64,000 nt of DNA, from the NCBI RefSeq assembly GCF_004785645.1, contig NZ_SRPE01000015.1, positions 22,880-86,879 on the forward strand, given 5' to 3'. The notes beneath the pieces were generated by a model. That model saw only the letters and a list, made by a program, of their open reading frames with translations, did no database searches and was not told the origin of the DNA. Positions 17,091 to 25,873 of this stretch are shown one piece after another. Each line of letters starts with the position of its first letter. The stretch's first letter is position 1. The stretch comes from Empedobacter tilapiae (GTDB lineage Bacteria; Bacteroidota; Bacteroidia; Flavobacteriales; Weeksellaceae). The translations under genes and the position numbers were made by a program.

Positions 17091-17123
17091 AAAAAATCCA
17101 CTTCGAGAGAAGTGGATTTTTTT
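17091..17123. terminator. Intrinsic terminator, usable on both strands
   Basis: The stem AAAATCCACTTC (17093-17104), loop GAGA and its complement (17109-17120) have T/A runs on both sides. It lies just after the minus-strand gene at 17146-17853. Confidence 0.85.
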
Positions 17124-17145
17124 ATTTCTTGTAAAAATCGTTGTC

Positions 17146-17853
17146 TTAAAACTCCGCAAAAAAAGCTTCTACTTTTTCTACGCCATTTGTGTCTAAGGCT
17201 TCAACCAATTCTTTTTTGATTTCAGTTAATTCTTTCTTTTTCGCTTTTTTCAAAACTGGTTTTGCAGTTTCTAAAAAGTTTTCGATTTGTTCTAAACCAC
17301 GAGAACTTAAGAATTTTTCGTCTGTTTTTTTCAATTTAGCGTAAACTTGTACCAACATTCTACATTGTTCCAAAGCCAAAACGTATTCTTTTACAGTTTC
17401 TAACGTAATCATGTAATGCAACATTAATTGTACTGAAGGCATATTACGTTGATGACCAAATTTCGTGTATTTTTCTAATGCAATTCCAAAAGATTCTTTA
17501 CTACGTTCGATATTTTTATTTAAAGCTGCAGAAATAACAACATTAAACCAATCGTCTGAATTATCAGAATTTTGAGCTAAATCGAAAAATGCATTATCTG
17601 CATTTTCAAAATCTTGTAAGCTATAATAAGATAAAGCAATTAACTTCTTTGCATCATACAATTGTTTTGGGTCTTTTGCATCCAATAAACCTTCACAAAT
17701 TTTGATACACATCTCGAAATTACTGTTTCCAAATAGATCCCTCGCAGTGTTCAACAACGAATTAGTCGCATTCTGTTCTAACGCTTGCTCGTACATAAAT
17801 TGACGCGCTCTCAAAACATCCTCGTATGTGATATAATCGTAATTGATTTTCAT
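17146..17853 (-). CDS. TPR-like helical repeat protein of unknown function
   Basis: A 235-residue soluble protein made almost wholly of predicted amphipathic helices. Repeats with TPR spacing are visible around residues 45-80 (NFEMCIKICEGLL...AKKLIALSYYSLQDFENADNAF) and 100-175, with the helix-turn-helix alternation typical of such scaffolds. The last 50 residues are Lys/Glu-rich (KPVLKKAKKKELTEIKKELVEAL). No signal peptide or catalytic motif is seen. It lies 60 bases after tcdA in the same direction, so it may share that transcript. I do not recognise a specific family. Confidence 0.7.
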   Translation of the reverse strand: MKINYDYITYEDVLRARQFMYEQALEQNATNSLLNTARDLFGNSNFEMCIKICEGLLDAKDPKQLYDAKKLIALSYYSLQDFENADNAFFDLAQNSDNSDDWFNVVISAALNKNIERSKESFGIALEKYTKFGHQRNMPSVQLMLHYMITLETVKEYVLALEQCRMLVQVYAKLKKTDEKFLSSRGLEQIENFLETAKPVLKKAKKKELTEIKKELVEALDTNGVEKVEAFFAEF

Positions 17854-17913
17854 TTTTCTGTTTCTTAGTTAATTCGCAACTAAATTAATTAAATCTTTAA
17901 GAAAGAACTTATA

Positions 17914-18636
17914 TTATTTATCTTTTTTTAATAAATGTCGAATCACCGTTTCTGCAGCATGTAAACCGAATAAACCTGGCATCCATGAATTAGTTCCGTA
18001 AAACGATTTTTTATAATTTTTTCCGTCCGTTAATTTAACCGAAGATTCATCAGGAACTTCTGTCGAAAAAACAGCTTTTACACCTTTATTAATTCCTTCT
18101 TTTTTTAATCGTTTTCTAACATTTTTTGCCAACGGACAAACATCTGTTTTGCTAATATCACGCACTTGTACTTTGCTTGCCAAATATTTTCCACCAGCGC
18201 CCATATTGCTGATGACTTTAATTTTTTTGCGTTTTGCAGCTAAAATCAAATTAATTTTCGGCGTCACAGAATCGATGCAATCTAACACATAATCAAAATC
18301 TGGAGTGACGATTTCGTGTGTACGTTCTGGACTCAAAAATTCGTTGATACGTGTTAATTCTAATTCAGGATTTATATCCATCAAACGATCACCAACCACA
18401 TCTACTTTATGTTGTCCAACTGTCGAATGCAAAGCGGGCAATTGTCGGTTAATATTTGTAATGTCAACAGTATCTCCATCAACAATAGTCATTTTTCCAA
18501 CACCTGCACGTGCGATAAATTCTGCGGCAAAAGAGCCAACTCCACCTAAACCAACAACTAAAATGTTAGAATTTTTTAGGATTTCTAAACCTTCTTCTTT
18601 GAATAATAATTCAGCTCTTTCTTGCCAAACTGCCAT
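17914..18636 (-). CDS. tcdA: tRNA threonylcarbamoyladenosine dehydratase (ThiF/E1-like)
   Basis: ATP-dependent enzyme that cyclises t6A37 to ct6A37 in tRNAs. Starting at MAVWQERAELLF gives 240 residues. A longer in-frame start at 18687 is rejected because it would overlap tatD and adds a sequence not seen in the family. The E1-like adenylation motif VVGLGGVGSFAAEFIARAGVG is near residues 28-48, with DGDTVDITNINRQLPA after it and a DYVLDCIDSVTPK strand near 105. The C-terminal GTNSWMPGLFGLHAAETVI matches TcdA (CsdL). It is 14 bases after tatD and likely co-transcribed with it. Confidence 0.9.
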   Translation of the reverse strand: MAVWQERAELLFKEEGLEILKNSNILVVGLGGVGSFAAEFIARAGVGKMTIVDGDTVDITNINRQLPALHSTVGQHKVDVVGDRLMDINPELELTRINEFLSPERTHEIVTPDFDYVLDCIDSVTPKINLILAAKRKKIKVISNMGAGGKYLASKVQVRDISKTDVCPLAKNVRKRLKKEGINKGVKAVFSTEVPDESSVKLTDGKNYKKSFYGTNSWMPGLFGLHAAETVIRHLLKKDK

Positions 18637-18650
18637 TGAAATGTATTTTA

Positions 18651-19307
18651 TTATGATTGAACTTCGTAACCGAAAACTGTTTTCCAATTTTCTGCTTGTT
18701 GAAGTTGTAATTCCTCGATTGTAATTTTTCTCAAATCTGCTGCAAAATTATAAATTTCTTCAATAGAAATTTCACTTGCGTCATTTTCCAAAAAGAATTG
18801 ATTCGCAGAAAGATTTGCAAATATAATTTGTAAGTTTTTGTTAAATAAAAGATTTTTACCAAAAGAAGGAAAACAATTTTGAGCAATAATTTGATTGAGC
18901 AATTGCTCATTCTTATTGAAACCATGAAAAATAAACGGAATCGTTAATTTCATTTGTTTTCGAATTTGTAAAATTTCTTGATAAGCACGAACCGAATGTA
19001 TAACGACAGGAAGTTGATGTTGCGTTGCAATTTCTAACTGTTTTTCGAAAATGTTGATTTGTAATTCAAAATCTGTTTTACATAATTTATCCAATCCAAT
19101 TTCGCCAATTGCTAAACAGTTTTTATTTGAAATAGTTTGATTGATAATTTCGATTTCTTCCTCTATTGATGAAGTTTTGATATAAGCAGGATGAATACCA
19201 ATCGAAAATAATTTAGCTTCATTATTCAACTCACTTGGAAACTGATTATACAATTCCAAAACATCTGTTTGATGAGCTAAATGATGTGTATGTAAATTGA
19301 GAAACAT
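18651..19307 (-). CDS. TatD-family metal-dependent hydrolase (compact form)
   Basis: A TIM-barrel nuclease/hydrolase family member. Metal ligands are visible: HTH (His6, His8), GEIGLDK (Glu69), VIHSVRA (His104), FHGF (His128) and Asp176 in ENDAS, which replaces the usual ETD. At 218 residues it is about 40 shorter than standard TatD, with trimmed loops rather than a frameshift. Short TatD proteins of this type are usual in Bacteroidota (from memory). It lies upstream of tcdA, with a similar pairing of RNA-related functions. DNase/RNase proofreading roles are known for the family, but the exact substrate here is unknown. Confidence 0.82.
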   Translation of the reverse strand: MFLNLHTHHLAHQTDVLELYNQFPSELNNEAKLFSIGIHPAYIKTSSIEEEIEIINQTISNKNCLAIGEIGLDKLCKTDFELQINIFEKQLEIATQHQLPVVIHSVRAYQEILQIRKQMKLTIPFIFHGFNKNEQLLNQIIAQNCFPSFGKNLLFNKNLQIIFANLSANQFFLENDASEISIEEIYNFAADLRKITIEELQLQQAENWKTVFGYEVQS

Positions 19308-19368
19308 AATTCAAATTTAATCTTTTTCATGTAATTGATAAAATATTGAAATAGGAATAGATTTTGCT

Positions 19369-20784
19369 ATGTCAAAATTAATGAATTCAGAAAATATTTT
19401 AAGCCCAAAAATGTTGAAGTTTTTGCCATGGCTTGGTGCGATGGCAATTTTTATGCAAGCTTTAGATGCCACAATTTTAAATACTTCTTTACCTACAATA
19501 GCAAAAGAATTAGGGAAATCTCCTTTGGAAATTCAGTCGATTATAGTTGCTTATACGTTAACGATTGCATTGTTGATTCCTTTGAGTGGTTGGCTTTCGG
19601 ATAAATATGGAACGAAAAAAGTGTTTCAATCTGCTATATTGATTTTCACACTAGGATCTACTCTTTGCGCTTTTGCAACAACTTTACCTTTTTTAGTCAT
19701 TTCGAGAATTATACAAGCGATAGGAGGATCGATGATGGTTCCTGTTATTCGTTTAGCAATTTTGTATGCATTTCCGAAAAGTGAATTATTGAAAGTGATT
19801 AATTTTATTACAATTCCTGGATTAATTGGCCCTCTTTTAGGACCAACAATTGGCGGGATTTTAGTTGAAACTTTATCATGGCATTGGATTTTTATAGTTA
19901 ATATTCCGTTTGGAATTATTGCGCTTTGGATGACTACTTTTGCGTTACCAGATTTTAAACATCCTGTTTTTAAATTTGATATTAGAGGCCTGATTCTTTT
20001 TAGTGGAGGTGTTACAGTTTTAACATTAATTATGGAACTAACATCTTCTCGTGTTATTGGTTTACAAACTGTTTTGGCACTGATTGTTCTTTCTATTTTT
20101 TTGATAGGATTATATATTTATCATGCAAAGCATAAAGAACATCCTTTAATCGATTTGAAACTATTTAGTATAAGAACTTTGCGAATTGGTATTATAGGGA
20201 ATCTTATTACGCGATTAGGAATTGGAGGAATGCCTTTTCTTATTCCTCTTTTATTGCAAGTTGGTTATGGATATTCTGCAACTGTAGCAGGTTTAATTAT
20301 GATTCCGTCCGCAGCAAGTAATATTATCGCAAAATCATTTGTTGTACCTATTGTGAACAAATTTGGTTATCGAAATACCTTAATAGCAAATACAATCATT
20401 TTAGGTTTGATAATATGTATGTTTTTCTTTTTAGAATCGAAATCGCCAATTTATTATATTATTCCATTAATGGTTTTGAATGGATTTTTTAGTTCAATAC
20501 AATTCACAGCAATGAATACCTTGTCTTTAGCAGATTTAGATGAAAACACGTCTAGCGAAGGAAATAGTTTATTATCAGTAACTCAACAATTATCGTTAAC
20601 ATTTGGAATTTCAGTGGCAGCACTTATTTTAGGAGTTTTTAGACAAGTAGGATTTGTAGATGGAGTGGAAGTGCAGGCCTTCCGTTATTCGTTTTTAACA
20701 ATGGGAGTTATGACAATTTTATCAACTTATATCTTTTTTAAATTAAGAGAATCTGATGGTTCTTCGATGTCAGGGAAGAAATAA
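19369..20784 (+). CDS. MFS drug transporter, DHA2-like
   Basis: A 471-residue inner-membrane exporter of the 14-helix DHA2 type (EmrB/MdtD-like). Near residue 30 is QALDATILNTSLPTIAKEL, matching the DHA2 motif (LDxTIVNVALP). Motif A appears as GWLSDKYGTKKVF (about 78-90), and motif C-like GLIGPLLGPTIGGILVE at about 150-166. It ends with a short basic tail. Such pumps use the proton gradient to expel organic cations or other compounds; the substrate is unknown. It is a single gene divergent from tatD, followed by its own terminator. Confidence 0.88.
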   Translation: MSKLMNSENILSPKMLKFLPWLGAMAIFMQALDATILNTSLPTIAKELGKSPLEIQSIIVAYTLTIALLIPLSGWLSDKYGTKKVFQSAILIFTLGSTLCAFATTLPFLVISRIIQAIGGSMMVPVIRLAILYAFPKSELLKVINFITIPGLIGPLLGPTIGGILVETLSWHWIFIVNIPFGIIALWMTTFALPDFKHPVFKFDIRGLILFSGGVTVLTLIMELTSSRVIGLQTVLALIVLSIFLIGLYIYHAKHKEHPLIDLKLFSIRTLRIGIIGNLITRLGIGGMPFLIPLLLQVGYGYSATVAGLIMIPSAASNIIAKSFVVPIVNKFGYRNTLIANTIILGLIICMFFFLESKSPIYYIIPLMVLNGFFSSIQFTAMNTLSLADLDENTSSEGNSLLSVTQQLSLTFGISVAALILGVFRQVGFVDGVEVQAFRYSFLTMGVMTILSTYIFFKLRESDGSSMSGKK

Positions 20785-20799
20785 ATTTTAGAACATAAA

Positions 20800-20828
20800 A
20801 AAATCTCTACCAAGTAGAGATTTTATCG
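20800..20828. terminator. Terminator between MFS gene and asparaginase
   Basis: AAAATCTCTAC (20800-20810) pairs with GTAGAGATTTT (20814-20824) around a 3-base loop, between convergent genes. Confidence 0.82.
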
Positions 20829-20845
20829 TTTTATATTATTTTGAT

Positions 20846-21886
20846 TTAATCATTGTAAAAATGATGGCGAAGTTCACCTTTCAAGTTTGCTTCGTATTGC
20901 GTTTTAAACTCTTCTTTAGAAAGATTTTGACCTAATAAATAAATTGCTTTTGTAATTGCAGCTTCCATTGTCAAATCATAACTCGAAATTGCTCCCATAT
21001 TTAGTAACGCATCACTTGTCGCATAACGTCCAAGTTCTACCATTCCACCCGCACATTGCGTGTTGATAATAAGATGAACTCCTTTATTCGTTACTTCTTC
21101 TAATAATTCAATAAACCAATCATCAGTAAAAATATTTCCTGTTCCAAAAGCCTCAATAATAAAAGCTTTCATATTTGGAGCGTTCAAAACACTTTCGATA
21201 AAAGAACGATTCATTCCGGGAAAAATCTTCAAAACACCAACATCAGCATTCAGATCTTTATTGATCGAAAGTTTATCCGTAATAACATTTTTTAACAACA
21301 AATCTTCTTTCACTTCCAGATGAACACCGGAAACTCCAATTACTGGATAATTTGGCGATTCGAAAGCGTCAAAATTTTCTGCATTAATCTTTGTTGTTCT
21401 ATTTGCTCGAAACAATTTATATTCAAAATACACACAAACTTCCTTGATAATTGGTTTATCATTTTTGCGTAACGAAGCTAATTGAATCGAAGTAATTAAA
21501 TTTTCTTTTGCATCAGTACGCAAATCTCCAATTGGTAATTGCGATCCAGTAAAAATAACAGGTTTCTCGAGATTATCAATCATAAAACTCATTGCAGAAG
21601 CTGTATATGCCATCGTATCTGTTCCATGTAAAACAACAAAACCATCATAGTTTTCGTAGTTCTGTTGAATAGTTTCGGCAATTTCTATCCAATATTTTGG
21701 TTTCATATCAGACGAATCTATCGGCGTATCGAAACTATGATAATCGAAAGAACAATCTAACAATCCTAATTCTGGAATTTGTTTTAATAAATTATCAAAA
21801 TTGAAAGGTTTTAAAGATTGGTCACCATAATCTTTCGCCATTCCAATAGTTCCCCCTGTATAGATTAATAAAATTTTTGTTTGCAT
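20846..21886 (-). CDS. ansA: L-asparaginase, type I (cytoplasmic)
   Basis: Hydrolyses asparagine to aspartate and ammonia. The 346-residue protein begins IYTGGTIGMAKD, with the catalytic Thr13 in TGGTIG, and carries VLHGTDTMAYTAS (about 84-96), the second catalytic Thr-Asp pair; GSQLPIGDLRTDAKEN follows. There is no signal peptide, so it is the cytoplasmic AnsA type rather than the secreted AnsB type. Upstream, a short palindrome TGGTTAA-AA-TTAACCA (21904-21919) could be an operator. Confidence 0.93.
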   Translation of the reverse strand: MQTKILLIYTGGTIGMAKDYGDQSLKPFNFDNLLKQIPELGLLDCSFDYHSFDTPIDSSDMKPKYWIEIAETIQQNYENYDGFVVLHGTDTMAYTASAMSFMIDNLEKPVIFTGSQLPIGDLRTDAKENLITSIQLASLRKNDKPIIKEVCVYFEYKLFRANRTTKINAENFDAFESPNYPVIGVSGVHLEVKEDLLLKNVITDKLSINKDLNADVGVLKIFPGMNRSFIESVLNAPNMKAFIIEAFGTGNIFTDDWFIELLEEVTNKGVHLIINTQCAGGMVELGRYATSDALLNMGAISSYDLTMEAAITKAIYLLGQNLSKEEFKTQYEANLKGELRHHFYND

Positions 21887-22011
21887 GCAGTTTGATTAAT
21901 TTCTGGTTAAAATTAACCATTATAAAAAATCTGTACAACATCTTTTCTTAAACTCCAATTTTTTGTAAATTGGATAAATTATTGTGTATTGAATTTTTAA
22001 ATCTTAATTTG

Positions 22012-22848
22012 ATGAAAATATTACTTTTAGCCATTTCTACTTTTATAACATCAGTATATGTTAATGCACAATCAGATGAAGGATTGTTTGAAGTTGAATA
22101 TGAAATGAATGGACAAGAATTAAAATCTTTTGCATTTTCTACAGATAATTGTGCTCAAAATTTAATTGTAAAATCATGGGAAAATTGGATTTCTAATAAA
22201 GAAGGTTCTTTTGGATTTTTGAAAAAGCATGAAGCAAATAATGTTAAGTTTAAGAATTCTCAGGACGTTTATAAATCTGTGATTAGTTTGGTTGATGAAG
22301 AAAATGGAAAAACGACAGTTATTAATACATTGACTGATCAAAACGGAATGACGTTTAATAGTAATTCAGCAGAGTTTGATAAAATATATATTCAATTAAA
22401 AGATTTAGCTATAAAAACAAAACAAGGTTGTGTTCGTAATGAACTTAGATTAGCTAATGAAAATATGATTCGGTTAACCAAAGAAAATGCAGATGCGCAA
22501 TTTAAAAAAGGCACTTCAATAAAATCATATTTAAAAGATAATAATACATTATTGAAACTAGAAAATAAAAAGCAAACTTTGGGTGATAAGTTAGATTTAG
22601 TGGTTAATCAATTGGAAAGAGAAACTGAAGATAAAGTTATTGATGGATTAATGAAAAAGAAGTTAAAAACAGAAAATACTTTGAAAGCAATAGAAGATCA
22701 GGTTGTCAAATTGAATGGAAAGATCCAAATAGCTGAAGAGAATGATAAAGTATTGGATACGAAAATAAATCAATTAACAAGTCAAATTCAACAACAGCGT
22801 TCAATGACCGAAAATTTAAAGAAGAAATATTCATCTATTGCACGATAA
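22012..22848 (+). CDS. Exported coiled-coil protein of unknown function
   Basis: The ATG at 22012 is preferred over one 42 bases upstream because it yields a clean signal peptide (MKILLLAISTFITSVYVNAQ) and a 278-residue product. After an N-terminal globular part (about 20-160, with two Cys near 42 and 142), residues 185-278 are strongly charged and heptad-like (ENKKQTLGDKLDLVVNQLERE...), predicting a long coiled coil. It is probably periplasmic or surface-attached. I do not recognise the family. The next gene, a Kbp-like LysM protein, starts 64 bases later in the same direction, but no functional link is visible. Confidence 0.7.
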   Translation: MKILLLAISTFITSVYVNAQSDEGLFEVEYEMNGQELKSFAFSTDNCAQNLIVKSWENWISNKEGSFGFLKKHEANNVKFKNSQDVYKSVISLVDEENGKTTVINTLTDQNGMTFNSNSAEFDKIYIQLKDLAIKTKQGCVRNELRLANENMIRLTKENADAQFKKGTSIKSYLKDNNTLLKLENKKQTLGDKLDLVVNQLERETEDKVIDGLMKKKLKTENTLKAIEDQVVKLNGKIQIAEENDKVLDTKINQLTSQIQQQRSMTENLKKKYSSIAR

Positions 22849-22911
22849 TTGTTATAGAAATTATATATTTACTAAATATCAACAAATAAATATTATTAAA
22901 ATCAACTCGTT

Positions 22912-23367
22912 ATGGGATTATTTTCATTTATTAAGAATGCCGGAGAAAAAGTCTTCGGAGGAGCAGAAACTCCAGAAGAAAAAGCAACTAAAGTAAAAGA
23001 TCAAGTTGCAAAACAAGGATTTGATTTGTCAGGAGTAACTTTTTCTGCTGATGGAGATAAAATTGTGGTAGCTGGACAAGCATTAGATATCAACGAAAAA
23101 CAAAAAATCTTAGCTACAGCAGGAAATATAGATGGAGTAGAAGGAGTGGAAGATCAATTAACGTTAAAAACGCCATTGAAAATTGAAATTCCAGATATTT
23201 CTAAAACAATGTATACAGTAAAAAGTGGTGATTCTTTGTCTAAAATTGCAAAAGAAGTATACGGAGATCCAATGCAATATCCAAAAATCTTCGAAGCTAA
23301 CAAACCAATGTTAAAACACGAAGACAAGATTTATCCAGGTCAAGTTTTATATATTCCTCAGGATTAG
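22912..23367 (+). CDS. kbp: Kbp/YgaU-like BON-LysM potassium-binding protein
   Basis: A 151-residue cytoplasmic protein closely resembling E. coli Kbp (YgaU), a K+-sensing two-domain protein. It starts MGLFSFIKNAGEKVFGG, like the E. coli protein, followed by a BON domain (about 25-88, ending DGVEGVEDQLTLK) and a C-terminal LysM domain (about 101-150: YTVKSGDSLSKIAKEVYGD... IFEANKPMLKHEDKIYPGQVLYIP). Family length is 145-160. There is no signal peptide, so cell-wall binding is unlikely despite the LysM domain. A terminator follows. Confidence 0.92.
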   Translation: MGLFSFIKNAGEKVFGGAETPEEKATKVKDQVAKQGFDLSGVTFSADGDKIVVAGQALDINEKQKILATAGNIDGVEGVEDQLTLKTPLKIEIPDISKTMYTVKSGDSLSKIAKEVYGDPMQYPKIFEANKPMLKHEDKIYPGQVLYIPQD

Positions 23368-23394
23368 TATAATATAAATAAAATTACATCATTG

Positions 23395-23430
23395 AAACTC
23401 CTACAATCTAATAATTGTAGGAGTTTTATA
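23395..23430 (+). terminator. Intrinsic terminator after kbp
   Basis: The 13-base stem AAACTCCTACAAT (23395-23407) and its complement (23414-23426) enclose a 6-base loop, with a T-rich tail. Confidence 0.85.
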
Positions 23431-23515
23431 TTTTTACAGCATGGTTTTTGAGGAATGTTAGTAACTATGAAAAAATAATAACATATATTCGTATAACTGA
23501 AATAAAAAAATAATT

Positions 23516-24358
23516 ATGAAAGTTTCAATTTTGCCAGTAGCGGTAATCGCTGCTTCAACTTTATTTAGTTGTGTGAGTCAGAAGAAGTATGATGAGTTAC
23601 AAAATAAATTCAATTCTGCTTATTCTGAGAACCAAGGATGTCAAACAGAATTAGCTGTAGCGAAAGCTAAATTAGCTAATTATGAAGCTAATCAAGGACA
23701 GTATGAGAATACAGTTCAGAGCGAAAGAAATCAAATTAAACAATTACAAGAACAATTGAAAAATTGTATTAATGGAGGTTCTAAAAACGTTTCTGAATTA
23801 GTGAATGAAATCAATCAGTCTAACAAATACATTAAACATTTGATCGATGCGAAAAGCAAATCAGATAGTTTGAATATGGTTTTAACAAATAACTTAACAC
23901 GTTCTTTATCAAGTAGCGAAGCGAAAGATGTTGATGTTAAAGTATTAAAAGGTGTTGTTTACATCTCGTTAGCTGATAATATGCTATATAAATCAGGAAG
24001 CTACGAAATCTCACCTGCTGCAGGAGAAACTTTAAGTAAAATTGCGAAAATCATCAACGATTATAGAGATTATGACGTATTGATTGAAGGTAACACAGAT
24101 AATGTGCCAATTTCTAAACCAAACATCCGTAATAACTGGGATTTATCTGCTTTACGTGCATCTTCTGTTGTACAAGCATTACAAAACCAATATGGTGTTG
24201 ATGGTAAACGTTTAACAGCTGGAGGTCGTGGAGAGTTTAATCCAATTACAACGAATGCTACAGCAGAAGGTAAATCTCAAAACCGTCGCACACAAATTAT
24301 TATCTTACCTAAATTAGATCAGTTTATGGATTTAATTGGACAAGCTCCAAAAAATTAA
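23516..24358 (+). CDS. OmpA-family lipoprotein
   Basis: A 280-residue envelope protein. The signal peptide ends in a lipobox-like LFSC (Cys19), so it is probably lipid-anchored. Residues 25-110 are helical and charged (coiled coil: QKKYDELQNKFNSAYSENQGC, then KQLQEQLKN). Residues 150-275 form an OmpA-type peptidoglycan-binding domain with IEGNTDNVPIS...NNWDLSALRASSVVQALQ and GRGEFNPI...NRRTQIIILP. It likely ties the outer membrane to peptidoglycan. The gene has its own terminator and no evident operon partners. Confidence 0.9.
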   Translation: MKVSILPVAVIAASTLFSCVSQKKYDELQNKFNSAYSENQGCQTELAVAKAKLANYEANQGQYENTVQSERNQIKQLQEQLKNCINGGSKNVSELVNEINQSNKYIKHLIDAKSKSDSLNMVLTNNLTRSLSSSEAKDVDVKVLKGVVYISLADNMLYKSGSYEISPAAGETLSKIAKIINDYRDYDVLIEGNTDNVPISKPNIRNNWDLSALRASSVVQALQNQYGVDGKRLTAGGRGEFNPITTNATAEGKSQNRRTQIIILPKLDQFMDLIGQAPKN

Positions 24359-24385
24359 TTAGATAAAAAAATCAAATTATTATAT

Positions 24386-24415
24386 AAAGAGCCACTTTTA
24401 AGTGGCTCTTTTTTT
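24386..24415 (+). terminator. Intrinsic terminator after the OmpA gene
   Basis: AAAGAGCCACTT and its complement form the stem at 24386-24411, followed by a run of T's ending at 24415. Confidence 0.88.
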
Positions 24416-24444
24416 GTAACTTTTTCAAAATTTTATCAATACTA

Positions 24445-25743
24445 ATGGAATTATATTATTCTTTTTCGGTTCTAATTGTCCTTGCAGCATTATTTTCCTA
24501 TGTAAATCTTCGATTTCTAAAATTGCCAGGAACAATTGGAATTATGATTATCGCTATGTTAGTATCTGTCGCTATCCGTTTATTGGGAGATAGCTATTTT
24601 CCTGATGCTACAAAAGACATGTTTCAACTCTTTAATAGTTTAGACTTTAATGAAATATTGATGGGTGCAATGCTTAATTTTCTGCTTTTTGCAGGTGCAA
24701 TGCACGTTAATATACTCGATCTGAAGAATTTGAGATGGACAATTGCTACTTATGCTACAATTTCGGTAGTATTATCAGCATTTATTATATCAGCAATTTT
24801 ATATTACATCGCACCATATTTTGGTATTCAAATTCCGTATATCTATTGTTTATTATTCGGAACATTAATTTCACCAACAGATCCAATCGTTGTATTAGGA
24901 ATTTTGAAACAAGCAAAAGTTCCTAAAGTTATTGAGACAAAAATTACAGGAGAGTCACTGTTTAACGATGGTGTGGCCGTTGTAATGTTCGCAGTAGTTT
25001 TACAAATAGCAACTAATCCAAGCTTTGATGCTGACTTTGCAAGTGTTTCAAAATTATTCTTGATGGAAGCTGGTGGCGGAATTTTACTTGGACTTTTATT
25101 AGGATTTACAGCGTCTAATTCGATGAAAAAAATTGATGATTATAAAGTTTCAGCTTTAATTACGTTGTCGATTGTAATGGGTGGATTTTTGATTGCGAAA
25201 GAACTTCATATTTCAAGTCCATTGGCTATGGTGATTGCTGGTTTGATTATTGGAAATTATGGGAAAAAAGTTGCAATGAGTAAAACGACTCAAGATTATT
25301 TGAACAAATTTTGGGAGCTTATTGATGAAATAATGAACGCCATTTTATTCCTTTTTATAGGTTTCGAATTGTTGTTAATAGAAGATTTAATGGATCAAAT
25401 TCTATTAGGAATTGTCACAATTTTTATCGTTTTATTATCTCGGACATTATCTATTGTGATCCCTGCTCGTACTATTTTACGGAAAAATACGTTCTCTAAA
25501 GGTTCGCTTATTGTCTTGGTTTGGGGAGGTATTCGTGGAGGAGTTTCAATAGCGTTAGTTCTTTCGATGCCAAATTCGGAATGGAAAGATTTGTTATTAG
25601 AGATTACTTATATTGTTGTTTTATTTTCAATTGTTATTCAAGGTTTAACAGTAGGTAAAGTTGCGCATCGTGTATTGAAAGACGAATCTGAAGAAGCAAA
25701 AGATGAAGAAATGGAAGATTATCTTAATTCATCTAAACTGTAA
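24445..25743 (+). CDS. Na+/H+ antiporter, CPA1 (NhaP/NhaG-like)
   Basis: A 432-residue membrane protein with about 12 predicted helices. The CPA1 motifs are present: FGTLISPTDPIVVLGIL (about 137-153) and SLFNDGVAVVMFAVV (about 170-185), whose Asn-Asp pair is the ion-binding site. Another conserved segment, WGGIRGGVSIALVLSMP, lies near 358-374. The C-terminus is a short acidic tail (SEEAKDEEMEDYL). It exchanges Na+ (or K+) for protons for pH and salt balance. It is probably monocistronic, with terminators on both sides. Confidence 0.9.
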   Translation: MELYYSFSVLIVLAALFSYVNLRFLKLPGTIGIMIIAMLVSVAIRLLGDSYFPDATKDMFQLFNSLDFNEILMGAMLNFLLFAGAMHVNILDLKNLRWTIATYATISVVLSAFIISAILYYIAPYFGIQIPYIYCLLFGTLISPTDPIVVLGILKQAKVPKVIETKITGESLFNDGVAVVMFAVVLQIATNPSFDADFASVSKLFLMEAGGGILLGLLLGFTASNSMKKIDDYKVSALITLSIVMGGFLIAKELHISSPLAMVIAGLIIGNYGKKVAMSKTTQDYLNKFWELIDEIMNAILFLFIGFELLLIEDLMDQILLGIVTIFIVLLSRTLSIVIPARTILRKNTFSKGSLIVLVWGGIRGGVSIALVLSMPNSEWKDLLLEITYIVVLFSIVIQGLTVGKVAHRVLKDESEEAKDEEMEDYLNSSKL

Positions 25744-25757
25744 TTCGAAAATATAAA

Positions 25758-25793
25758 AACAAGAAAGCGCATCAATTGATGCGCTTTCTTGTT
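25758..25793 (+). terminator. Strong palindromic terminator after the antiporter gene
   Basis: A 36-base perfect palindrome built on AAGAAAGCGCATCAATT, with GTTT after it. The T tract is short, so it may act also as an mRNA-end stabiliser. Confidence 0.75.
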
Positions 25794-25873
25794 TAACAGA
25801 AGTTTAGAGATTATAATTGTCTTATTCGTGAATTAATCTTTAATTTTAATAGAAATTACAATAAGCCAACAAA

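Noticed and set aside
18637..18687. Longer N-terminus of the TcdA protein
   Set aside because: It overlaps the end of tatD and adds residues not seen in the family; ATG at 18636 fits better.
18651..19307. tatD as a truncated pseudogene
   Set aside because: Although short, all metal ligands are present and the frame is intact.
19312..19319. Minus-strand TAAATTTG as tatD promoter
   Set aside because: It would start transcription at or after the ATG, and no -33 element exists.
21955..21973. Small hairpin CCAATTT/AAATTGG before the coiled-coil gene
   Set aside because: Short and A+T-rich; expected by chance in this composition.
21970..22011. Longer N-terminus of the coiled-coil protein
   Set aside because: It would hide the signal peptide; ATG 22012 gives a clean one.
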